Positions 40,330 to 46,795 of a stretch of 46,795 bases of DNA are shown one piece after another (position 1 is the first letter of the stretch; each line of letters opens with the position of its first letter). This stretch comes from Kistimonas sp. bin40 (lineage in GTDB: Bacteria > Pseudomonadota > Gammaproteobacteria > Pseudomonadales > Endozoicomonadaceae). Where the stretch lies: assembly GCA_002238585.1 (NCBI GenBank), contig MPMQ01000020.1, positions 1 through 46,795 of the forward strand. Direction: 5' to 3'. The notes below the pieces were generated by a model. The model was given only the letters and a program-made list of their open reading frames with translations, was not told the DNA's origin and searched no databases. The translations under genes were made by a program, and so were the position numbers.

Positions 40330-43300
40330 ATGTACAACCTCAGCACCAACAGCAGCAACAGCAACAGCACCAGCTACCCCGTGATGCAGACCAGCCAGGC
40401 CGGAGCGCGACGGAATCCGCCGAGGGCGCGGGTGCTGTTACAGGCCGCTGCGACACTGGGGGTGCTGGGTCCGCGCCGGGTGGCACCGGGTGGACGGTCG
40501 AAACGCCAGGGAGCCCGCGTCGCTACAGCAGAGGTTTCACCGGCATTGTCTGTCGTGCGACAGATCGCCAGGAACAAGCGCTCGGGAGTACGGGTGCGGG
40601 AATCGGCCGGGGCTGGAGCGCAAACGGACGATAATGCTCGTCAGGACCGGCGTCGTTTGCCGGGAGAGATCGTCAGCAAAAGCGGCACGAAAAACAAAAG
40701 CAACAAACAGCGGGAGGGTGCACGCAGACAGCCAGGGTCTACGCAGAAGGACGTGGATTTTTCCTCTTCGGCAGGCAGTCGACGTCGTCAACGCCGCAGA
40801 GCGGCACTGGATGACTTTGCTGTGGTGCGCACGCGTCGGTCGGCAGGGCAGGCCTACCCGGACAGGACAAGAAACCGCGAGCAGGAGGCTCTGGGTCCTG
40901 CCAGGCATCATAAGCGTTTTGTGGGGACCTGTACGGGCTCCCCGGTCGAATTGGGACGCGATAATTTCCACAGTATTCACGCCAATCTGGATGGCTGCTA
41001 CGGGCTGGTCGAGAATGTCGAGCTGCGCGGCGACAGGGCCCGGGATATGTTTCCGGTGGGCAATAGCACCCATCCGTTCACCGGCGTTTTTGACAACGGC
41101 CCTTTCTGGCTGGGAGTACACCTGGAGCGCTCCCGGGGGGATGCCGTGCTGTTCGGAGCGGTCCGGGATGCTGAGATCACCCTGTCGCTGAATGGCACCA
41201 GGCTGGTGACGCGTAATGGCAGCCGTGCGGCTCTGGTCGGCGAGATGCAGGACAACAACTGGCTGGGCACTGTCCAGCTGCACGACAGCCTGTTCGAGGC
41301 CAGCGGAGCCGGGACTGTGCAGGTCGGCCTGGTGGGCACAACCCTGGGGGCAGGCAACCGGCTGTTTGTAGCAAAGGTCAGCAACACCAGCATGCAGGCG
41401 TCGGCGGTGGGAGCCTCCGATTCCTGTCAGCAGCTGGCCGTGTCCAGCCTGGGGCTGGGTTTGCTGCACAGTGACGGCAGGCAGGATATTTTCCAGCAGA
41501 TTTTTGCGGACAACCGGCTTCAGGCCCGGGCCGACAACGGCTGGGCGGCGGTGGCCATGCTGGGTGTGTTCGCGCATCCGCACAATCAGGGCCAGCTGTG
41601 GAGTGTGCAGCGCGCGTTGTATAACAACAGCCTGCTGGCAGAAGGCGGCGCGGGGATGCACGCCGGTGGCTTGCCGGTTGCCGGGTGTTGTACGCCAGGC
41701 GGCAGTGCCAGCCTGGGCTACGCTGATCGCCAGTCGGCAGCGCCCGTTTCCGCACCACCAAAGATGCGGCTCTACGCCGAGCAGGCTGACTGGTTGAACA
41801 ACAGTGTGCAGGCCTTCACGGCGGGCAATACAACACTGTCCCCGGCGGCTGACAACCGGAGTCGTACGAGTCTGGTCTCGACGGCCGCTGTCGACTTTGT
41901 GCTGCTGCAACAGCGCAGTCTGGCTCCAGGACAGCTGCGGGGCAGCCCGGCAGGCCGCTCTTTGCTGCCGGCGGCAAGAGAGATGGCACTGTTTTTGTTC
42001 TCTGGTGGTGATGCCCGACTCCCGCTGTTTGCTGCCGACACCCATGGCAGCTGCAATCTGACCGGCCTTGTCGACACTGCCGGCTTCCAGTGGGCTTCTG
42101 GCAGTGACTCCCGGGCCTGTGCAAGCCAGCTCGTCCAGGTCAGCAGTCTGCAGCCGCCCGGCTGGCGTGAGGCGTACAAAGCCTTACGCTATTCCGACTC
42201 CTTGCTGCCCGCCTGGATTCTGCTGGGTCACGAATGGGACTGTAGCCGACAGGACACGCGTACTGGCCCCTTTCACTACACGGGAGAACGCCCGCAGTCC
42301 CTGACCCCTGTCGCTGGAGGATGGCTGCTGCTGACCCGGCAGCGCTATCCCTGGCAGCAGGATAAGGATCTGAGGGGGCTGCTGCGTGTAATCCCTTACA
42401 AGGGAGGGACGTTTTCTTCTTTACTGACCATCGGGGAGGACGGTCTGGAGAGCGGCGGGCCTGGCTTGTACCGGCCGCACCCCCAGGACCTGCGGCTGCA
42501 GGATGCCAGGGCTGGTGACAGCCTGGTGCAGGGCCATCTGCTGCACCAGTTGTATCAAAAGCCGGGGCACCCGCCCCAGCTGGTGAGTCTGGCACTGAAT
42601 GAAACCGACAGCTATTACCGGCTGCGGCAGTATGATGCACTGACGGGACAGGCGCGGTTGTTGTCGGTGGAAGATGGTGAGTTACACCTGTGGATGCAAC
42701 AGGAAGAAAGCGACAGCTTGCAGGTTTACCGCCTGGGCGCAGCCGCGCAGGTCACCCCTGCCAATACCAGTAGCGAGCCGCGTTGGGTGTTTGATTTGTC
42801 GCAACAGCCGGGCGGGGTGGCCTTGCTGGCGCGTGAGGGCGCATGGCTCTACGCGGTGCGGCAGACTGGCATGACGGCCAGCCTGCGTCGCTGGCAGCTG
42901 GCGACGGCGGCGATGGATTCTGGCTGGCAGCCCGACTGGCCGGGACAGGTGACGCCGGACCTGCGTCTGGTCCTGCTTCAGGGGCGGCTGGTGGGGCTGG
43001 CTACTGATGGTGTTGTCGCCCCCTTGATCCCTTACAGGTTGCAGGTGCCGCCTGGCGGTGGCTGCGTGTTGTACGTACCACAAGTCGATGTGCCATGGCA
43101 TAGCTTGCCTCCTGTCTCCGAGTTCCCGGCTACTGTGGAGCCCATGCCGTCCATGACGCCCGGATTTCCTGTCCCGCCCTCCTCCCCTGGTGAAGAGCCA
43201 CCCCGGACCGGGCTCGGGTTGCCCGCAGTCCCGATCTGGGCTGACGCTTTGATCAGCCTGGTCACAGGTGTCGGACTCGCGGCCCTGGCGGGAGGGCTTG

Positions 43301-43491
43301 TTTATTCTGTGGTGATGAAGGTACGCCGATGTCAGATACGACGACGAGGTCTGGCCGAGCGGCGCCAGGAAGAGGCGCTGGAGCTGGACGTGCGGCATCC
43401 CCATGAGCGGCAGGTATCGCCAGCACCACAGGCCGGGGATGCTGACAGCAGCGGGGCCAGTGGCCGTGACGACTCGCCCGCGCGCGCCTGA
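40330..43491 (+). CDS. Large beta-rich protein with C-terminal transmembrane segment (paralogue B), 1,053 aa
   Basis: Paralogue of A, 152 bp downstream on the same strand. The ATG at 40330 has GAAGAG 8 nt upstream. An in-frame GTG at 40321 has no spacing for a ribosome site. The N-terminus is Asn/Ser-rich (MYNLSTNSSNSNSTS), then Arg-rich with RNKRSGVRVRESAG and SRRRQRRRAALDDF. The shared body starts at about 200 (TCTGSPVELGRDNF), with FPVGNSTHPFTG at about 241, QRYPWQQDKDLRGLL in the second half and QGHLLHQLYQKPG further on. One hydrophobic segment (about 972-996, DALISLVTGVGLAALAGGLVY) precedes a basic VRRCQIRRR stretch and an acidic, Ser-rich tail. Function is unknown. Confidence 0.85.
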   Translation: MYNLSTNSSNSNSTSYPVMQTSQAGARRNPPRARVLLQAAATLGVLGPRRVAPGGRSKRQGARVATAEVSPALSVVRQIARNKRSGVRVRESAGAGAQTDDNARQDRRRLPGEIVSKSGTKNKSNKQREGARRQPGSTQKDVDFSSSAGSRRRQRRRAALDDFAVVRTRRSAGQAYPDRTRNREQEALGPARHHKRFVGTCTGSPVELGRDNFHSIHANLDGCYGLVENVELRGDRARDMFPVGNSTHPFTGVFDNGPFWLGVHLERSRGDAVLFGAVRDAEITLSLNGTRLVTRNGSRAALVGEMQDNNWLGTVQLHDSLFEASGAGTVQVGLVGTTLGAGNRLFVAKVSNTSMQASAVGASDSCQQLAVSSLGLGLLHSDGRQDIFQQIFADNRLQARADNGWAAVAMLGVFAHPHNQGQLWSVQRALYNNSLLAEGGAGMHAGGLPVAGCCTPGGSASLGYADRQSAAPVSAPPKMRLYAEQADWLNNSVQAFTAGNTTLSPAADNRSRTSLVSTAAVDFVLLQQRSLAPGQLRGSPAGRSLLPAAREMALFLFSGGDARLPLFAADTHGSCNLTGLVDTAGFQWASGSDSRACASQLVQVSSLQPPGWREAYKALRYSDSLLPAWILLGHEWDCSRQDTRTGPFHYTGERPQSLTPVAGGWLLLTRQRYPWQQDKDLRGLLRVIPYKGGTFSSLLTIGEDGLESGGPGLYRPHPQDLRLQDARAGDSLVQGHLLHQLYQKPGHPPQLVSLALNETDSYYRLRQYDALTGQARLLSVEDGELHLWMQQEESDSLQVYRLGAAAQVTPANTSSEPRWVFDLSQQPGGVALLAREGAWLYAVRQTGMTASLRRWQLATAAMDSGWQPDWPGQVTPDLRLVLLQGRLVGLATDGVVAPLIPYRLQVPPGGGCVLYVPQVDVPWHSLPPVSEFPATVEPMPSMTPGFPVPPSSPGEEPPRTGLGLPAVPIWADALISLVTGVGLAALAGGLVYSVVMKVRRCQIRRRGLAERRQEEALELDVRHPHERQVSPAPQAGDADSSGASGRDDSPARA

Positions 43492-43713
43492 GCCTTGTGC
43501 ATCGGCCAGTGCTGGTGCCAGTGCTGCGCAAGAGGCTGCCGTTTGCGAAACGGCCCTGTAACAAGCCTCAGAGAACGCTGAACTTCGACCTTTGCCCGGT
43601 GTCCAACAGCCCGCCGGGTGGTGTTTCTTCGCGTGAATCCGTCAAGCGATGCCGCCCCGCTCCAGGCGCGATGCCGGATCAGAATTCGAGAAGACGCACG
43701 AGGGCCACAAGAA

Positions 43714-45459
43714 ATGCATAACATCAGCGGGCACCAGATGTTGCCCCCGGCGCAGACCGGGCGTAGCCGAGGGGCGGTGGGACAAGCGGGCGTAAGGCTG
43801 GTGGTGCCGACGCTTGCCGCCCTGTCAGTGCTGCGGCCGGGTCGGCCAGCGGCGGGAGAACGGTCGAAGCCGAAGCGGGCCACTGGTGTGGTGCCATGGC
43901 TGCCCGGGCCGTCTTCTGTCGCGCGACCGGTGGCCAGCGGGAAAAAACGCACCGGGGTGCGGGTGCGGGAGTCGGTGGCCAGCGGGACAGAGTGCACCGG
44001 GGTGCGGGAACCGGTGGCCAGCGGGAAAAAGAGCACCGGGGTGCGGGAATCGGTCGGTGCGGCACAGCCTGCGGCTTATGCGGCGCAGGAAACCCAGGCC
44101 TGCGGACCTGTGTCCTTGTCGGGAAAGAAAAAGAAAGAGCGCAAAACAGGCAGGGCACAACGCCGACGGCCGCCCACCGGGCGCAGCGAGGCTGTCTCTT
44201 GCGCGGGCAGTCGCCGCAAACAGCGCCGTGCCGAGGCGCTGGATGACTTTGCTGTGGTGCGCGCGCGTCGGTCTGCACAGCCGTCCCATCAGCATGGGAC
44301 CCGTCATGATGAGCAGGATGTCCCGAGCCCCGCCAAGCAGCGCACAGGCCGCTTCTATAGCTGTACAGGCGCCCGGGTCGACTTGCGTCAGGACAACTTT
44401 CATCGCATTCACGCTAATCTGGACGGTTGCTACGGGCTGGCGGAGGATGTGTTTGTGCAGGGCGATCAGGCCCGGGCTGTCTTTCCGGTGGGCAATAGCA
44501 CCCATCCGTTCACTGGCTTGTTTCACAATCCCTGGTTCGAGTTGCGTGTGCATCTGGAGCGCTCCAGCGGGGATGCCGTGCTGTTCGGGGCGATCCAGGA
44601 CGCCGAGATTGCGTTGCGTATCAGTGACAGTCGCCTGGTGACGCATAATGGCAGCCGCGCGGCCCTGGCAGGCGAGATGCAGGACAACAACTGGATGGGC
44701 ACTGTCCATCTGCGTGACAGCCTCTTCAAGGCCACAGGAGCAGGGACTGTGCAGGTCGGTCTGGTGGGCACAACGCTGGGTGCCGGAAATGTTGTTGCTG
44801 TGCATGAGGCCAGCGACACCAGCATGCAGGCATTGTCTGTGGGGGCGTCCGACTCCTGCCCGCGGGCAGTGGCCAGCCTGGGGCTGGGTCTGCTGCACAG
44901 CAGTGCCCGTCAGGATGTTTATCAGCATGTTGTCAGGGGCAACCGGCTCCAGGCCCGCGCCGACAGCGGCTGGGCGACGGCGGCCATGCTCGCTGTGTTT
45001 GACCAGCCGTACAAGGACGCCGGGTCTCTGCGCAGTGTGCAGCGCGGCCTGCAAGACAACAGCCTGCTGGCGCAAGGCGGCGTGGCGCGGCATGCCGGTG
45101 GTTGTTCAGGGGGCAGCAGTGCCAGCCTGGGCTATGGCGATGTCCAGTGTGCCGCGCCTGGTGCGGTGCGGTCACCGACACGGCTGCGTGCCGCGCAGGT
45201 TGAGTGGTTCAACAACAGTGCGCGTGCCTTGCCGCTCGGCAGTCAAGTCCCGGGCGGGGCAGCAGACAGCAGGACCTGTACCAGTCTGGTCTCAACGGCC
45301 GCTGTCGATTTTGTGCAGCTACAACAGCGCGGTCTGGCGGCAGGACAGCCTGGAAGAAGGCTCTTTGCTTCCTGCGGCACGAGATATGGCGTTGTTTTTG
45401 TTTTACGGCGGCGATGGCCAGCTCCCCCTGGTCGCGGCCGGCATCAACGGAACCGGTAA
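43714..45459 (+). CDS. Paralogue C, N-terminal part, ending at a frameshift
   Basis: The ATG at 43714 (MHNISGHQMLPP) has GAGGG 9 nt upstream. A longer in-frame start at 43618 has no support. The N-terminal Arg-rich region contains three copies of a GKKxTGVRVRES-type motif, which is single in A and B. It continues with SRRKQRRAEALDDFAVV, TCTGARVDLRQDNF (about 216) and FPVGNSTHPFTG (about 256). At about residue 546 (CC at 45349-45350) the frame departs from the paralogues and runs 36 aberrant codons to a stop at 45459. Removing one C gives GQLEEGSLLPAARDM, which matches GRSLLPAAREM of paralogue B. The cause is either a real recent mutation or a sequence error. Confidence 0.8.
   Translation: MHNISGHQMLPPAQTGRSRGAVGQAGVRLVVPTLAALSVLRPGRPAAGERSKPKRATGVVPWLPGPSSVARPVASGKKRTGVRVRESVASGTECTGVREPVASGKKSTGVRESVGAAQPAAYAAQETQACGPVSLSGKKKKERKTGRAQRRRPPTGRSEAVSCAGSRRKQRRAEALDDFAVVRARRSAQPSHQHGTRHDEQDVPSPAKQRTGRFYSCTGARVDLRQDNFHRIHANLDGCYGLAEDVFVQGDQARAVFPVGNSTHPFTGLFHNPWFELRVHLERSSGDAVLFGAIQDAEIALRISDSRLVTHNGSRAALAGEMQDNNWMGTVHLRDSLFKATGAGTVQVGLVGTTLGAGNVVAVHEASDTSMQALSVGASDSCPRAVASLGLGLLHSSARQDVYQHVVRGNRLQARADSGWATAAMLAVFDQPYKDAGSLRSVQRGLQDNSLLAQGGVARHAGGCSGGSSASLGYGDVQCAAPGAVRSPTRLRAAQVEWFNNSARALPLGSQVPGGAADSRTCTSLVSTAAVDFVQLQQRGLAAGQPGRRLFASCGTRYGVVFVLRRRWPAPPGRGRHQRNR
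43929..44051 (+). repeat. 45 + 39 + 39-bp in-frame repeats in paralogue C
   Basis: Three copies of a unit starting GGTGGCCAGCGGGA and ending GTGCGGGAxxC. They encode VASGKKRTGVRVRES and two shorter variants. Confidence 0.9.
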
Positions 45460-46795
45460 CATGACCGTCAATGTGACCGGCTTTGTTGACACAGCGAGCT
45501 TCCAGTGGGCTCCTGCCGGAGACTCCCGGGCCTTTGACAACCGGCTGCTGGTGCGGGGCAGCAGTGTGCAGCCGGCCGGTTGGCGGGAGGCCTTCCAGGC
45601 GTTCCGCGATTCAGAGTCGGTATCCCCCACCGGCTGGCCCTTTTTGAATTCATGGAGCTGCAAGGGGCAGGATGCGCACAGCGCTCTCCTTCACTATCCG
45701 GGCGAACAGCTGCAGTCCATGACTCCTTTCGAGGAGGGCTGGGTGTTGCTGACCCGGCAGCGCTATCCCTGGCAGCAGGACAATGATCTCAAGGGCTTGC
45801 TGCGTGTGACCCGCTACGGGAGGGAAGACTTTGATCCAGGCAATCCATGGGTAGAGGGGCGCCTTGTGGACGGCGAGATTCTTTTGTACCAGCCGCACGG
45901 CCAGGACGTCCTGGCGCAGGATGCCAGGGCCGGCTACAGCCTGGTGCAGGGCCATCTGCTGCACCAGATGTATCAAAGGCCGGGCGGAGCACTCCAGCTG
46001 GTGAGCCTGGCGCTGAATGAAACCGACAGTCACTACCAGCTGCGCCACTATGATGAACTGGCCGGGCAGGCGCGCTTGCTGTCGGTGGAAGACGGCCAGT
46101 TGCACCTGTGGATGCAGCAGGAAGACGAGGATACCTTGCTGGTTTACGGACTGGGCACAGCCCCGCTGGCCCCCAATACCAGCAGCTGGTTGCGCTGGGG
46201 CTTTGATCTGTCCGGACAGCCGGGCGGGCCGGTGGTGCTGGCGCGTGATGGCCAATGGCTCTACAGCCTGCGCCAGGCGGCCCGGCAGGCGGCCAGCCTG
46301 CGGCGGTGGCAGATGGACGGGTTCGTGTTGGATCCCGACTGGCAATCCGGCTGGCCGGGCAGGGTGACACAGGACCTGCGCCTGACACGGCTCCATGGAC
46401 GACGGCTGGTGGGGGTGACGGCCACTGAGCTTATCAGCCCTGTGGTCCCTTACAGCCCTCTGAGTCCCTTCGGTCGTTACCGGCTCCAGCTGTCATCAGC
46501 AGGTGGCTGCCTGCAGCAGCTGCGACACGGCTGGCCGCCCTGGCGCAGCTTGCCTGCGGTGCCCGCTGCCCCCGTGTCGCCCACCACCGCAGAACCCTCG
46601 CCTTCCCTGGCGTCCACCCTCCCGGTCCTGCCGGCTTCCGGGGGCCCCTGGTCGTTGACCCGGTCTCCCTGGTTTCCCGCCGTTCCGGTCTGGTTTGACG
46701 GTGTTCTCACCGTGATCTTTGGTGTTGGCACCGCGTTCCTGGCAGTGGGGCTGGTGGGCTGTCTGGTGTGTTCTGTGCGATCCAGGGTGCAGCAG
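45350..46795 (+). CDS. Paralogue C, C-terminal part in the +1 frame, runs off the window
   Basis: From 45350 the frame is open to the last base (482 codons) and aligns throughout with A and B: LLPAARDMALFLFYGGD, LTRQRYPWQQDNDLKGLL, QGHLLHQMYQRPGG, LSLNETD-like LALNETDSHY, GQWLYSLRQ. It then has a Ser/Pro-rich linker and a hydrophobic segment near 46,690-46,770 (GVLTVIFGVGTAFLAVGLVG). The basic cytosolic tail begins (RSRVQQ) and is cut by the window. The absence of stops or other damage over 1.4 kb means the frameshift is recent or artefactual. Confidence 0.8.
   Translation, partial: MEEGSLLPAARDMALFLFYGGDGQLPLVAAGINGTGNMTVNVTGFVDTASFQWAPAGDSRAFDNRLLVRGSSVQPAGWREAFQAFRDSESVSPTGWPFLNSWSCKGQDAHSALLHYPGEQLQSMTPFEEGWVLLTRQRYPWQQDNDLKGLLRVTRYGREDFDPGNPWVEGRLVDGEILLYQPHGQDVLAQDARAGYSLVQGHLLHQMYQRPGGALQLVSLALNETDSHYQLRHYDELAGQARLLSVEDGQLHLWMQQEDEDTLLVYGLGTAPLAPNTSSWLRWGFDLSGQPGGPVVLARDGQWLYSLRQAARQAASLRRWQMDGFVLDPDWQSGWPGRVTQDLRLTRLHGRRLVGVTATELISPVVPYSPLSPFGRYRLQLSSAGGCLQQLRHGWPPWRSLPAVPAAPVSPTTAEPSPSLASTLPVLPASGGPWSLTRSPWFPAVPVWFDGVLTVIFGVGTAFLAVGLVGCLVCSVRSRVQQ

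Noticed and set aside
40537-42045. 502-codon minus-strand frame opposite paralogue B, and others opposite A and C
   Set aside because: The plus-strand frames are conserved among three paralogues with good starts. The antisense frames are not independently conserved in start or end.
1-46795. rRNA, tRNA or transposase genes
   Set aside because: None was recognised. The only mobile-element trace is the hairpin near 19,366.

Overview
The window is almost wholly made of two gene families. Positions 1 to about 36,250 hold a one-way tandem array on the minus strand: 18 intron-free genes (the leftmost cut by the window edge) for poly-C2H2 zinc-finger proteins of the TFIIIA/Krüppel type, plus one fingerless remnant (20,714-21,022) and one orphan 3' end (about 36,061-36,250). 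Positions 36,890-46,795 hold three tandem plus-strand paralogues encoding large proteins of about 1,050-1,100 residues. Each has an Arg-rich N-terminus, a beta-strand-rich body, one transmembrane segment close to the C-terminus and a short tail. The third runs off the window and carries a single-base frameshift.

The zinc-finger genes share one plan. They start with ATG at an MLH/MLY/MLR/MLP motif, preceded by a GGA-type Shine-Dalgarno core, usually 7 nt away. About 52-54 bp upstream lies a conserved element that reads as a sigma70-type promoter (-35 like ATGACA, 16-17 bp, -10 like GATAAC). The proteins have a low-complexity N-terminus with an often degenerate 'finger 0' near residue 35, then 7 to 18 intact fingers of 30 or 31 residues (C-x4-C-x12-H-x3/4-H). 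A His/Arg/Pro-rich linker follows, and nearly all end in a shared tag of about 32 residues (core VIAWVSGGIVYKSPPP). By sequence feel there are three subfamilies: genes ending at 1-17,465, at 19,400-29,756, and at 31,948-33,788. Internal duplications of 90, 180, 360 and 363 bp, each a whole number of fingers, show active finger gain. A segmental repeat at a 2,085-bp offset shows whole-gene duplication.

The organism is most likely a GC-rich bacterium. The genes have no introns, the spacers are short, strong Shine-Dalgarno sequences precede the three large plus-strand genes, and each zinc-finger gene has a bacterial-looking promoter. Tandem TFIIIA-type fingers are a eukaryotic hallmark and differ from the single-finger Ros/MucR family of bacteria. 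Together this suggests a host-associated bacterium, possibly intracellular or intranuclear and perhaps gammaproteobacterial, that diversifies nucleomodulin-like DNA-binding effectors. The taxon and the effector role are inferences. A eukaryotic or giant-virus origin is not fully excluded from sequence alone.

I see no rRNA, tRNA, CRISPR array, transposase or housekeeping gene. The only mobile-element trace is an IS200/IS605-type hairpin motif at 19,366-19,396.
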